Part shown: in pieces, positions 52,807 through 61,580 of the stretch | Position numbering within the stretch: position 1 is the stretch's first letter | Layout of the letters: each line of letters starts with the position of its first letter | Origin: Nocardia abscessus | GTDB lineage: Bacteria > Actinomycetota > Actinomycetes > Mycobacteriales > Mycobacteriaceae | Reading direction: 5' to 3' | Assembly (NCBI RefSeq): GCF_015477775.1 | Contig: NZ_JADLQO010000002.1 | Coordinates: 372,001 to 436,000, forward strand | DNA: 64,000 bases | Notes under the pieces: generated by a model | The model's database searches: none | Seen by the model: only the letters and a program-made list of their open reading frames with translations | Told to the model about the DNA's origin: nothing | Position numbers and translations under genes: made by a program

Positions 52807-53565
52807 ATGTCCGCTCGGGGGCACGCATTCGGCATCGATATCGGCGGCAGCGGAGTCAAAGGCGCCGTGGTCGATCTGGCCACCGGCGAATTGGTCCACG
52901 AGCGGATCAAGATCGCCACGCCGCACCCCGCGACACCGCAGGCCGTGGCCGAGGCGGTGGCCGAACTGGTCGCCGAGGCCGGATGGACCGGACCGGTCGG
53001 GCTCACCCTGCCCGCCGTGGTGATCGGCGGTGTGGCACGCACCGCGGCCAACATCGACAAGTCCTGGATCGGCACCGACGCGCGGGCGCTGTTCTCCGCC
53101 GCGCTCGGCGGCCGTCCGGTCACCGTGCTCAACGACGCGGACGCCGCGGGCATGGCCGAGGACCACTACGGCGCGGCGAGAAGTTTCGCAGGGCTGGTCA
53201 TGCTGCTGACCTTCGGCACCGGCATCGGCTCCGCGCTGCTCTACCACGGCACGCTGGTACCCAATACCGAACTCGGCCACCTGGAGATCCAGGGCATGGA
53301 GAGCGAGCACCGCGCGGCTGCCTCGGTGAAGGAACGCGACGACCTGACCTATGCGCAGTGGGCCGCGCAGGTCAGCCTGGTCCTGACCACCCTGGAGAAC
53401 CTGTTCTTCCCGGTCGTCTTCGTCGCGGGCGGGGGCATCAGCAGGGACGCCGAGCAGTGGATCCCGTTGCTCACCAACCGGACACCCGTCATCCCGGCGC
53501 GCCTCAGGAACACCGCGGGCATCGTCGGCGCGGCCATGGCGATCGCCGGGGGTGTCGCGCCCTGA
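52807..53565 (+). CDS. ppgK: Polyphosphate glucokinase
   Basis: A 252-residue ROK-type kinase, counterpart of Rv2702. FGIDIGGSGVKG (8-19) is the phosphate-1 loop, VLNDADAAG the catalytic Asp region, and LTFGTGIGSAL the phosphate-2 loop; there is no zinc-Cys motif as in repressor ROKs. It phosphorylates glucose with polyphosphate or ATP. The ATG at 52807 is preceded by GAGGGG. Divergent from suhB. Confidence 0.94.
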   Translation: MSARGHAFGIDIGGSGVKGAVVDLATGELVHERIKIATPHPATPQAVAEAVAELVAEAGWTGPVGLTLPAVVIGGVARTAANIDKSWIGTDARALFSAALGGRPVTVLNDADAAGMAEDHYGAARSFAGLVMLLTFGTGIGSALLYHGTLVPNTELGHLEIQGMESEHRAAASVKERDDLTYAQWAAQVSLVLTTLENLFFPVVFVAGGGISRDAEQWIPLLTNRTPVIPARLRNTAGIVGAAMAIAGGVAP

Positions 53566-53584
53566 GGCGCGCGGGTACCGCGAG

Positions 53585-53602
53585 GATGCCGTTCCCGGCA
53601 TC
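53585..53602 (+). terminator. Hairpin after ppgK
   Basis: Perfect seven-base stem GATGCCG/CGGCATC with loop TTCC, 20 bases after the ppgK stop and before the sigA promoter region. No T-run. Confidence 0.5.
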
Positions 53603-53629
53603 GTGCCGTAGGTACCCTGGTTAGATCGT

Positions 53630-53635
53630 TACAAT
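53630..53635 (+). promoter_or_regulatory. -10 box upstream of sigA
   Basis: TACAAT, the best -10 match in the ppgK-sigA gap; no good -35. It gives a leader of about 115 bases before the GTG at 53758. Confidence 0.45.
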
Positions 53636-53757
53636 GGAACGTGCCCGGCTGAGCCGGAGAAACCCCGACCGGCCCTCCGCCGGTGAAACCCGACAGATCG
53701 CTCCGCCGGAAACCACTCTGGCGTGACGCCGCACGAGACCGTCACGAAAGGGCGTAC

Positions 53758-55137
53758 GTGGTAGCCACGAATACCCGTCAGACCGCCGAATCGGCCGATG
53801 CCGACTCCGCAGATGTAACCGCAGCACGGCCGGTCCGTAAGGCTGCCGCGAAGAAGGCTCCGGCGAAGAAGGCCGCCGCCAAGAAGGCGCCTGCCAAGAA
53901 GGCCGCGAAAGCGGCCAAGGCTCCTGCGAAGAAGGCCGGCACCAAGAAGGCGGGACCGGACGGCGAGCCCGGCGCCGACGAGGCGATCGAGGACGAGTCG
54001 CTGGACCTCGACGATCTCGGCGATCTGGAAGTCTCCGAAGAAGACCTCACCGAGGGCGACGAACTCGTCGACGTCGCCGAAGAGGCCGAGACCGAGGAAG
54101 CCGAGACCGCGGAAGCCGACGAACCCACGGCGGCGGACAAGGCCTCCGGCGATTTCGTCTGGGACGAAGAGGAGTCCGAGGCGCTGCGCCAGGCCCGCAA
54201 GGACGCCGAGCTCACCGCCTCGGCCGACTCGGTCCGCGCCTACCTCAAGCAGATCGGCAAGGTCGCGCTGCTCAACGCCGAGGAGGAGGTCGAGCTCGCC
54301 AAGCGCATCGAGGCAGGCCTCTACGCGGCGGAGAAGGTGCGCGAGTTCGCCGAGCAGGGCGAGAAGCTGCCGGTCGCGATGCGCCGCGACTACAACTGGA
54401 TCGTCCGCGACGGCAACCGGGCCAAGAACCATCTGCTCGAGGCCAACCTGCGTCTGGTCGTCTCGCTCGCCAAGCGCTACACCGGCCGCGGCATGGCCTT
54501 CCTCGACCTGATCCAGGAGGGCAACCTGGGTCTGATCCGCGCGGTGGAGAAGTTCGACTACACCAAGGGCTACAAGTTCTCCACGTACGCCACCTGGTGG
54601 ATCCGGCAGGCCATCACCCGCGCCATGGCCGACCAGGCCCGCACCATCCGCATCCCCGTGCACATGGTGGAGGTCATCAACAAGCTCGGCCGCATCCAGC
54701 GCGAGCTGCTCCAGGACCTCGGCCGCGAGCCGACGCCGGAGGAGCTGGCCAAGGAAATGGACATCACGCCGGAGAAGGTGCTGGAGATCCAGCAGTACGC
54801 GCGTGAGCCCATCTCGCTGGACCAGACCATCGGCGACGAGGGCGACAGCCAGCTCGGCGACTTCATCGAGGACTCCGAGGCCGTGGTCGCGGTGGACGCG
54901 GTGAGCTTCACCCTGCTGCAGGATCAGCTGCAGTCGGTGCTGGAGACGCTGTCGGAGCGCGAGGCGGGCGTGGTCCGGCTGCGCTTCGGTCTCACCGACG
55001 GCCAGCCCCGCACCCTCGACGAGATCGGCCAGGTCTACGGGGTCACCCGGGAACGCATCCGCCAGATCGAGTCCAAGACCATGAGCAAGCTGCGCCACCC
55101 CAGCCGCTCGCAGGTCCTGCGCGACTACCTCGACTAG
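53758..55137 (+). CDS. sigA: Primary RNA polymerase sigma factor SigA
   Basis: A 459-residue group 1 sigma factor, counterpart of Rv2703. Residues 24-66 are an Ala-Lys repeat (AAKKAPAKK type), 70-140 a highly acidic region 1.1-like stretch, then region 1.2 ([20 protein letters not shown]), region 2 ([19 protein letters not shown], then [19 protein letters not shown]), region 3 and region 4 with [15 protein letters not shown] and [12 protein letters not shown]. It recognises -35 and -10 promoters and is essential. GTG at 53758 has AAAGGG nine bases upstream. Confidence 0.97.
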   Translation: MVATNTRQTAESADADSADVTAARPVRKAAAKKAPAKKAAAKKAPAKKAAKAAKAPAKKAGTKKAGPDGEPGADEAIEDESLDLDDLGDLEVSEEDLTEGDELVDVAEEAETEEAETAEADEPTAADKASGDFVWDEEESEALRQARKDAELTASADSVRAYLKQIGKVALLNAEEEVELAKRIEAGLYAAEKVREFAEQGEKLPVAMRRDYNWIVRDGNRAKNHLLEANLRLVVSLAKRYTGRGMAFLDLIQEGNLGLIRAVEKFDYTKGYKFSTYATWWIRQAITRAMADQARTIRIPVHMVEVINKLGRIQRELLQDLGREPTPEELAKEMDITPEKVLEIQQYAREPISLDQTIGDEGDSQLGDFIEDSEAVVAVDAVSFTLLQDQLQSVLETLSEREAGVVRLRFGLTDGQPRTLDEIGQVYGVTRERIRQIESKTMSKLRHPSRSQVLRDYLD

Positions 55138-55149
55138 GTCGCATCGCCT

Positions 55150-55208
55150 CGACGCCCGCATTCGTCGTGCCGCTCGATATTTCCAGCGGCCGGTGAATGC
55201 GGGCGTCG
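55150..55208 (+). terminator. Large stem-loop after sigA
   Basis: 14-base perfect outer stem (CGACGCCCGCATTC at 55150-55163 with 55195-55208) and a six-base inner stem GCCGCT/AGCGGC. It starts 13 bases after the sigA stop. No T-run; terminator or 3' stabiliser. Confidence 0.7.
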
Positions 55209-55414
55209 CGCATTCCGGCGGAAGTTCGCGCCGCGTCGCCCACCTCCTCGGCGGCCTGCTGCGCCTCGGGTGCGCTACTACCGCTGGGAGTCGATCACAG
55301 CGTCGGCCGCCCCCGGGTGTGCCCAACGGAGCTGTTGCCGCGGCGCCGGTCCCGTGACGGGGCGCACAGGGCCCCTTTCGGCGGGTGTGAGTTCGCACCG
55401 GGCAGACTGCGGGG

Positions 55415-56167
55415 GTGGTTGCCCCCACTTCGATGCTGAGCCTGCCCCCGTCGCCGTGGACGCAGACCGCCGAACTGCGCGATATCTGGTCCCGGCTGCG
55501 CCGTCCCGGCTCGCCGCGGCGGATCCCGCCCGCGATCCGGGCGCATCTGGGAGCCGCGCCCGCGAGCACCGCGTACGCGTTCACGCTGTTCGTCACCTGG
55601 TGGACGCTGCGCGGCGTCGGCGACTCGGTCGAGCGCAGGCTGATCTTCTCGGCGTCGACCAACCTCTACAACATGCGGCACGACCCCGTGCAGGTGCTGG
55701 TCGCGTCCGCGTTCTGGACCGAGGGCGGGTTCCCCTGGACGACCATCGCCGGATTCCTGGTCGTGATGGCCTATGCGGAGCGCTGGCTGGGCACCGCGCG
55801 CTGGATTCTGCTGTTCGCGACCGGGCACATCGGCGCGACCTTGCTGACCGTCACCGCCGTCTCACACGCCATCGACCGTGGCCTCATACCGCTGCGGGTG
55901 GCCGTCGCCGCGGACGTGGGGACCAGCTACGGCTTTTCGGCTGTCCTGGCGGCCCTCGCGCTCCGGTTCCGTGGCGCGGTGCGCCTGATATGGGCCGGGT
56001 CGATCATCGTGGCGCTCGGCGCGGCGCTGTGGATCGAACCGACGTTCACCGACTACGGCCATCTGTGCGCGGCGGTGATCGGGCTGGCGGTCGGGGCGAC
56101 CGCGAGCCTGTTCCGGCACCGGCTGGAACGGAGGGCCGCGCGTGAGTCCGGCTCCGCGCAGGACTGA
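55415..56167 (+). CDS. Rhomboid-like membrane protein
   Basis: A 250-residue protein with six predicted helices beginning at residue 50. The motif DVGTSYGFSA (about 165-175) is in the place of the rhomboid GxSx catalytic helix, and DYGHLCAAVIG near 215 offers the His of the dyad, so a rhomboid protease fold is likely. The family is common in Mycobacteriales with no known substrate. GTG at 55415 has CAGACT six bases upstream; an ATG at 55433 is an alternative. The convergent antiporter starts its stop codon on the next base. Confidence 0.75.
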   Translation: MVAPTSMLSLPPSPWTQTAELRDIWSRLRRPGSPRRIPPAIRAHLGAAPASTAYAFTLFVTWWTLRGVGDSVERRLIFSASTNLYNMRHDPVQVLVASAFWTEGGFPWTTIAGFLVVMAYAERWLGTARWILLFATGHIGATLLTVTAVSHAIDRGLIPLRVAVAADVGTSYGFSAVLAALALRFRGAVRLIWAGSIIVALGAALWIEPTFTDYGHLCAAVIGLAVGATASLFRHRLERRAARESGSAQD

Positions 56168-57352
56168 TCAGGAGACCACAGGCTCGGGGCGGCCACGGTG
56201 CTGCAGCAGCCCGACCATCGGCTCCACCACCCGCGCCGCGATCGGCCCGAGCACCGCCATCAGCAGGACGTAAGTCGACGCGAGAGCGGTGAGCTGCCCG
56301 TCCATCGCACCCGCGCTGACCGCCAGTCCCGCGATGACGATGGAGAATTCACCCCGGGCGACCAGGGCCGCGCCCGCCCTGGCCCGCCCCATGGGACGGA
56401 TGCCCTCGCGCGCCGCGGCCCACCATCCGGTCGCCATCTTCGTCATGAGGGTTACCGCCGCCAGCGCGATCGCCCAGCCGAGCACCGGCGGGATCGCTCG
56501 CGGATCGGTGCTCAACCCGAACGCCACGAAGAAGATGGCCGCGAACAGATCCCGCAGCGGCTCGAGCAGCTTCGCCGCCGCATGCGCGGTCGAGCCGGAG
56601 ATGGCGATGCCGAGCAGGAACGCGCCCACCGCCGCGGACACGCTCAGCGCCGAGGAGACACCGGCCACCAGCAGCGCCGCGCCGAGCAGGGTGAGCAGGA
56701 AGACCTCGCGGTCGGCGCTGTCCACCACCGACGACACATAGCGCCCGTAGCGCAGGGCCACCACGAGCACCAGCGTGATGGTGATCAGGGCCAGTGCCAG
56801 GGCGCGCAGCCCGCTGACCCAGCTCAGCCCGGCCAGCACCGTGGTGAGAATGGGCAGGTAGACCGCCATCGCCAGATCCTCGAACACGAGGATGGACAGG
56901 ATCACCGGCGTCTCCCGGTTACCCAGGCGGCCGAGGTCGTCGAGCACCTTCGCCACGATGCCCGAGGAGGAGATGTAGGTGACGCCCGCCAGCGTGATCG
57001 CGCCGTTGACACCCCAGCCCAGCATCAGCGCCACCACCGCGCCCGGCGACGCGTTGACCACGATGTCCACCAGGCCGGCCGGCCACGACCGGCGCAGCCC
57101 GGTCACCAGCTCCGCCGCGGTGTACTCCAGGCCGAGCAGCAACAGCAACAGCACCACACCGATCTCACCGGCGACGTGGCCGAAGTCGTAGGCGGCCCCG
57201 AGCTGGATGACACCGCCCTGGCCGAAGGCGACGCCACCCAACAGGTACAGCGGGATCGGTGACATTCCGACACGACCCGCGACACGCCCCAGCATGCCGA
57301 GAACGAAAAGAACCGCTCCGAGCTCGATCAGGGCGAGCGCGGTGTCCGTCAC
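56168..57352 (-). CDS. Cation:proton antiporter (CPA2 family)
   Basis: A 394-residue KefB/MjNhaP-like antiporter. About twelve helices; ITLAGVTYISSSGIVAKVL is the unwound helix pair, LSILVFEDLAMAVYLP the transport helix with the acidic residue (Glu-Asp), and GAALVARGEFSIVIAGL a later family signature. It lacks the TrkA-N domain that full KefB carries; a separate regulatory subunit is encoded four bases upstream. K+ or Na+ for H+ exchange is inferred. Confidence 0.92.
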   Translation of the reverse strand: MTDTALALIELGAVLFVLGMLGRVAGRVGMSPIPLYLLGGVAFGQGGVIQLGAAYDFGHVAGEIGVVLLLLLLGLEYTAAELVTGLRRSWPAGLVDIVVNASPGAVVALMLGWGVNGAITLAGVTYISSSGIVAKVLDDLGRLGNRETPVILSILVFEDLAMAVYLPILTTVLAGLSWVSGLRALALALITITLVLVVALRYGRYVSSVVDSADREVFLLTLLGAALLVAGVSSALSVSAAVGAFLLGIAISGSTAHAAAKLLEPLRDLFAAIFFVAFGLSTDPRAIPPVLGWAIALAAVTLMTKMATGWWAAAREGIRPMGRARAGAALVARGEFSIVIAGLAVSAGAMDGQLTALASTYVLLMAVLGPIAARVVEPMVGLLQHRGRPEPVVS

Positions 57353-57356
57353 GTGC

Positions 57357-57839
57357 TCAGCCGTGCGTCATGATCTTCGCAGCGGCATCCAAGCCCTCCG
57401 GAGTGCCGACCACCACGAGCAGGTCGCCCGCGGTGAAGGTGAAATCGGGGCCCGGCGAGGGATGCAGCTGGCCGGCCCGCATGACCGCCACAATGGAGAC
57501 CTTCGTGCGGGTGCGCATCTCGGTCTCGCCGAGAGTGCGACCGTCGTACGGTGAGTCGTCGCCGATCGGAAGCTGGCGGGTGGTGATCCCGGGCAGGTCC
57601 CGATGGTCGTCGTTGAGCTTCGCGACCAGTTGCGGCGCGCCGAGCAGATTGGCGAGGACTGCCGCTTCGTCGGTGGTCAGCGGGATCTGCGCGGCACAGG
57701 CGTCCGGATCGTCGAGCTTGGAGACGATCAGGTCGATATCACCGTCGCGGTGGGCGACCACGCCGATTCGGCGACCGGAACGCACCTCGAAGTCCTTGCG
57801 GACACCGATTCCGGGTAGTGCGGTGACGTCGACGTTCAC
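57357..57839 (-). CDS. Antiporter regulatory subunit with TrkA-C domain (KhtT-like)
   Basis: A 160-residue protein. Its N-terminal half (VDVTALPGIGVRKDFEV, GRRIGVVAHRDGDIDL) matches the KhtT family, and the C-terminal 80 residues (LPIGDDSPYDGRTLGE, FTFTAGDLLVVVGTPEGL) are a TrkA_C/RCK_C ligand domain. In Bacillus, KhtT binds nucleotides and controls the K+/H+ antiporter KhtU, which matches the antiporter four bases downstream. GTG at 57839 with GGAGG upstream. Confidence 0.88.
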   Translation of the reverse strand: MNVDVTALPGIGVRKDFEVRSGRRIGVVAHRDGDIDLIVSKLDDPDACAAQIPLTTDEAAVLANLLGAPQLVAKLNDDHRDLPGITTRQLPIGDDSPYDGRTLGETEMRTRTKVSIVAVMRAGQLHPSPGPDFTFTAGDLLVVVGTPEGLDAAAKIMTHG

Positions 57840-57932
57840 GCCCTCCAGATTAGCCGGATGCGGGCGGCGATAAACGGATCGGTCATCACTTCGGCGGATG
57901 GCGCGTCGCGGGCGCTGTGTTGTGATGGAGGC

Positions 57933-59123
57933 GTGCGGCGGTGGTCGGAATTGCCGGAGCGGGCGCGGGATGCGCTGGGTGCGGTCCTCGCGTTCACCGG
58001 CGGCGGCGCGCTGTACTCCACCGGCCTGTCCACGATGACCGATCACGGCGTGCACCTGCCGCTGTGGGTGCGCTTCGGTGTGCTGGCCGCATTGTGCGTG
58101 GCCACGTTCTTCCGTCGCCGGTATCCGATCACGGCCATGCTGTACGGCTTGCTTCCGCTGGCGATGGACATCTGGCTGGGCGCCACGGTGCCGGTCTGGA
58201 TCATCTACGCCGACCTGATCTACTCGGCCGTGCTGTACGCGGGGCGGCGGGCCTCACGCATCACAGCTCTGGGCTGGTGGGTGTTCTCCGGCATCGCCGT
58301 GGCGCTCACGCTGGCGGGGACCGGCGACCTGCGGGCGGTCGCGCTGGCCCTGGTGGCGGTGTTCAGTTTCGTGGCGACCCCGATCTGGTGGGCGAACTCG
58401 GTACGCACGCACAAGGAGGTGGCGGTCGCCGAGCGCACCCGCGCGCAGGCACTGACGCTGGTCGCGGAGCTCGACCGCCGCGCGGCCATCGCCGACGAGC
58501 GCACCACCATGGCCCGCGACCTGCACGACGTGATCGCCGGGCACCTGTCGGCCATCGCCCTACAGTCCGAGGCGGCGCTCGGGGTGCTCGGCCGCGGCGA
58601 CGCCGACCCCGCGGTGGCCGGGATCATGCGGTCCATCCGCGCCAACAGTGTCAGCGCGCTGCACGAGATGCGCACGATGATCGGCTTGCTGAGCAGCGAC
58701 GCCGCGACGGAGACCGCCGCGCCGCGCACGCTCGCCCAGTTGTCGATTCTGGTGGATGCCGCACGCGCGGCCGGGATCTCGGTGCGGGCGCGTACGGCGC
58801 TGGACGGCGCCGCGCTGCCCAGCGCGGTCGACCAAGCCGCCTACCGCATCGTCCAGGAGGCGTTGACCAACGCCATGAAACACGCCCCGGGACAGGAGGT
58901 CTTCATCGACGTGCGGGCAGAGCAAGAGATGCTGAACATTTCCGTTCGCAATCCGGCCATGCCCGCACGGCCGTCCGACGCCAGGGCGGAAACCGGGCGC
59001 CGCGGCCTGGTGAACATGCGCGAGCGGGCCGCCGCGCTCGGCGGAAATCTGCGCGCCGGACCGGATTCCGGCTGCTGGGAAGTCCTGGCCAGCCTGCCGC
59101 TCGGCTCCGCAGGTGCCGCATGA
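57933..59123 (+). CDS. Sensor histidine kinase (HisKA_3 family)
   Basis: A 396-residue NarL-type kinase. Five or six transmembrane helices occupy 15-160 with almost no external loop, so it may sense the membrane or a small solute. The HisKA_3 box is MARDLHDVIAGHLSAIA with phospho-His198; the HATPase domain follows (IVQEALTNAMKHA, RRGLVNMRERAAALGG). GTG at 57933 has GGAGG upstream. Stop overlaps the response regulator start by ATGA. Divergent from the antiporter subunit gene. Confidence 0.93.
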   Translation: MRRWSELPERARDALGAVLAFTGGGALYSTGLSTMTDHGVHLPLWVRFGVLAALCVATFFRRRYPITAMLYGLLPLAMDIWLGATVPVWIIYADLIYSAVLYAGRRASRITALGWWVFSGIAVALTLAGTGDLRAVALALVAVFSFVATPIWWANSVRTHKEVAVAERTRAQALTLVAELDRRAAIADERTTMARDLHDVIAGHLSAIALQSEAALGVLGRGDADPAVAGIMRSIRANSVSALHEMRTMIGLLSSDAATETAAPRTLAQLSILVDAARAAGISVRARTALDGAALPSAVDQAAYRIVQEALTNAMKHAPGQEVFIDVRAEQEMLNISVRNPAMPARPSDARAETGRRGLVNMRERAAALGGNLRAGPDSGCWEVLASLPLGSAGAA

Positions 59124-59767
59124 CGATTCGAGTGGTGATCGCCGACGACCACGCGGCGATCCGCGCGGGCCTGCGGATGATCCTGGACGTCGAGCACGAT
59201 ATCGAGGTGGTGGGCGAGGCGGCCGACGGCGACGTCGCGGTGGCGCAGGCCAAAGCGCTGCGGCCGCAGGTGGTGCTGATGGACATCCGGATGCCCGGGG
59301 TGGACGGGCTCACCGCTACCGAGCGGATCATCGCCGACGGCCTGGCCAAGGTGCTCGTCCTGACCACATTCGACTTGGACGAGTACGTGTTTCGCGCGCT
59401 GCGCGCGGGCGCCTCGGGGTTCGTCCTGAAATCCGCGTCGGGACAGTCGTTGGTCGAGGCGGTGCGCACGGTCGCGGCGGGCGACGGCGTGCTGGCTCCG
59501 GAAGTCACCCGGGCGGTGATCGCGGCGTTCGCCGCCACGAATCAGGCTGCCGCGCAACCGGCTCCGGCCGGGCTCGGCGAACTCACCGAACGGGAACGCG
59601 AAGTGCTCGACTGTCTGGGCGACGGCCTGTCCAACGCGCAGATCGCGGGCCGGCTGTTCATCGGCGAGACGACCGTCAAGACGCACGTCTCCCGAGTGCT
59701 CACGAAACTCGGTGTGCGGTCGCGGGTTCAAGCCGCCATCCTGGCGCGCGAGATCCGCGACCGGTAG
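59120..59767 (+). CDS. NarL/LuxR-type response regulator
   Basis: A 215-residue regulator. The receiver domain has Asp9 and Asp10, phospho-acceptor Asp55 in LMDIRMPG, Thr in LTTFD and Lys in GFVLKSASG. A LuxR-type helix-turn-helix at about 153-212 has LTEREREVLDCLGDGLSN, then ETTVKTHVSRVLTKLG. Coupled to the kinase by a 4-base overlap. Targets unknown. Confidence 0.95.
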   Translation: MTIRVVIADDHAAIRAGLRMILDVEHDIEVVGEAADGDVAVAQAKALRPQVVLMDIRMPGVDGLTATERIIADGLAKVLVLTTFDLDEYVFRALRAGASGFVLKSASGQSLVEAVRTVAAGDGVLAPEVTRAVIAAFAATNQAAAQPAPAGLGELTEREREVLDCLGDGLSNAQIAGRLFIGETTVKTHVSRVLTKLGVRSRVQAAILAREIRDR

Positions 59768-60127
59768 TCACGCCGCGAGGGGAGCGAATATCCCGTCCGC
59801 GCCGGGCAGATACTCCTCCACCCCCGTGACCGCGATCACCGGCAGGGGGCCGTACAGGTGCGGGAAGAGCATCGACTCCGGATCGGTCGGGACACCGGGC
59901 TCCCACTCGATCGGCGACCCTACCCGGCGCGCGTCGATGCGCAGCACGACCAGATCGCGCCGTCCCGCGAACAAACGGTTCGCGGGCAGGTGGACCTGCT
60001 GCGGCGAGGAGAGGTGGATGAACCCCGTCTCGGCGAGCGAGGGCGCACGGTACTCCCCCGTTTGCCGAGCGGAAAGCCATTCCACCGAAGTGCATAGGTG
60101 AACTAGCGTGTGAGTGTCATAGGTCAC
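59768..60127 (-). CDS. DUF952 family protein
   Basis: A 119-residue protein with the DUF952 pattern: LVHLCTSVEWLSA (8-20), GFIHLSSPQQV (35-45), LVVLRIDARRVGSPIEWE and FPHLYGPLPVIAV. The fold resembles ADP-ribosyltransferase-like families; no enzyme activity is established. GTG at 60127 with GGGAG seven bases upstream. Convergent with the response regulator, stop codons adjoining. Confidence 0.87.
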   Translation of the reverse strand: MTYDTHTLVHLCTSVEWLSARQTGEYRAPSLAETGFIHLSSPQQVHLPANRLFAGRRDLVVLRIDARRVGSPIEWEPGVPTDPESMLFPHLYGPLPVIAVTGVEEYLPGADGIFAPLAA

Positions 60128-60403
60128 GGGTAATCTCCCGGTAGACAACTGGATCGGTCGATCGAGGGTGTGACCCAGTACACATCGACGGCATGACCTG
60201 TGGCGTTCGCCCGTAGCGAAATCCCTGGTCGTGTTATCGAAAACACACTGATTCACGCGCGGGAACAAAGTCCCCCGTCCCGAACGTCTGACAGAGTAGT
60301 CATACCCCTGCTGGGAAGTAGCGGTAGCGAGCTCGTGGTGAGTGACCACGGGCCCCACACCAGGTGAACGGTCGTCGGGACCGGGAGCCAGGACGGAGGA
60401 GTC

Positions 60404-60598
60404 ATGCCAGGAACCCTGACAAGCACCCCACTGACCGCGGTCGATCGTTGCGACCGCTGCGGGGCGGCTGCCCGAGTGCGTGCCGTACTGCCCGCGGGTG
60501 GAGAGTTGCTCTTCTGCCAGCACCACGCGAACGAACACATGGATCGCCTGCGTGAGCTGGACGCCGTTATCGACACGGAGTCCGCTCCCGCGCTCTGA
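60404..60598 (+). CDS. Small zinc-binding protein (DUF7455)
   Basis: A 64-residue protein conserved in actinobacteria. Cys16-x2-Cys19 and Cys38-x2-His41 form a likely zinc site; TSTPLTAVDRCDRCGAAA and LLFCQHHANEH are typical. GGAGGAGTC directly precedes the ATG, an unusually strong ribosome site. Upstream, a GGAAC at 60264 and CGTC 18 bases later resemble an ECF sigma promoter. Function unknown. Confidence 0.88.
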   Translation: MPGTLTSTPLTAVDRCDRCGAAARVRAVLPAGGELLFCQHHANEHMDRLRELDAVIDTESAPAL

Positions 60599-60707
60599 TC
60601 CGCTCCTCGCGTCCTGACACAACAGCATCGGACAACAGAACACCGTTTCCACCGGCAGCGGGCGACCCACAGGTCGCCCGCTGTCGGCGTGTCCGGGGGC
60701 GGCCCGG

Positions 60708-61463
60708 TCAGTTTCCGGACGCCGTGCCCGAGATGCCGTCCAGCAGCCTGGCCAGGCCGTATTCGAACGCACCGTCCGGGTCGGCGGGGGCCTGGTACAG
60801 CTCACCGACCGCCGCCCCCACTCGCGAGGACAGGGGGAACCGGCTCGGTGCCATGACCTCCTCCAGCAGCGGGCCGTGCACTTCCCACCAGCGCGCGTCG
60901 CTGATCCGGCCGGTCTCGCGGGCCGCGGCGATCGCCATCCGCGCATTCCCGGTGGCGAACTCCGACAGCACGGCGATCACCCGATCCATCTCCACGTCCG
61001 GTAGGCCGAGCCCATCGAGCGCGGCGAGCTGCCGCTCGTAACGCCGCATCCGCCCCGGGCCGAGCACCAGCCGCCAGGGCGACACCTCGAGCAGCCAGGG
61101 GTGCGCGAGAAGTTCGTTTCGGACCTGGCGAGCCACGGAGGCAAGGCGTTCGCGCGGCGGCAGAGCAGCGGAAATGGGCGCGTCCTCGTCCGCCACCGCG
61201 TCGGCCATGAGGACCGCCAGCGCGTCCTTGCTCGGCACATACGTGTAGAGACTCATCGGCCGCAGCCCCAACTCGGCGGCGACGGCCCGGATGGACACCT
61301 TCTCGTAGCCCTCTCGATCGGCCAGCCCTACCGCGGCGTCGACCACCGCGTCGACGCTGACCGTCTGCTTCGGACCGCGTCCACCGGGACGCGGCGGACG
61401 TTCGTGCCGCCACAGCAGGCTCATCAGCCGCCGGGCCTGGTCGGTGCTGAGTTCGTCGCTCAC
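60708..61463 (-). CDS. TetR family regulator with TetR_C domain
   Basis: A 251-residue regulator. Its N-terminal arm (RHERPPRPGGRGPKQTVSV) and HTH (VDAAVGLADREGYEKVSIRA, ELGLRPMSLYTYVPSKDAL) are those of the TetR/TetR_C class; the ligand domain follows to residue 245. GTG at 61463 with GGAG upstream. It is divergent from the SNF2-SWIM operon, and two similar 15-bp repeats (61485-61499 and 61512-61526) lie in between, so it probably represses both itself and the helicase. Confidence 0.92.
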   Translation of the reverse strand: MSDELSTDQARRLMSLLWRHERPPRPGGRGPKQTVSVDAVVDAAVGLADREGYEKVSIRAVAAELGLRPMSLYTYVPSKDALAVLMADAVADEDAPISAALPPRERLASVARQVRNELLAHPWLLEVSPWRLVLGPGRMRRYERQLAALDGLGLPDVEMDRVIAVLSEFATGNARMAIAAARETGRISDARWWEVHGPLLEEVMAPSRFPLSSRVGAAVGELYQAPADPDGAFEYGLARLLDGISGTASGN

Positions 61464-61484
61464 TGGCTCCTCGGAACAAATCCA

Positions 61485-61526
61485 GTACGGTGTACGTTGT
61501 CAGACTACTCCGTACGCCATACGTTG
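61485..61526. promoter_or_regulatory. Repeated TetR operators overlapping the SNF2 promoter
   Basis: GTACGGTGTACGTTG (61485-61499) and GTACGCCATACGTTG (61512-61526), 27 bases apart, each with a GTAC/TAC dyad. TTGTCA at 61497-61502 and TACGTT at 61520-61525, 17 bases apart, would be the -35 and -10 of the plus-strand operon and lie inside the two repeats. Confidence 0.6.
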
Positions 61527-61580
61527 ATTTAGGGGTTCGCTCTGCCCAGCACACACGCCACTTATCTACCGGACCGGCAC

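Noticed and set aside
60110..60127. Second CRP-like site (GTGTGAGTGTCATAGGTCAC).
   Set aside because: The half-sites are nine bases apart rather than six.
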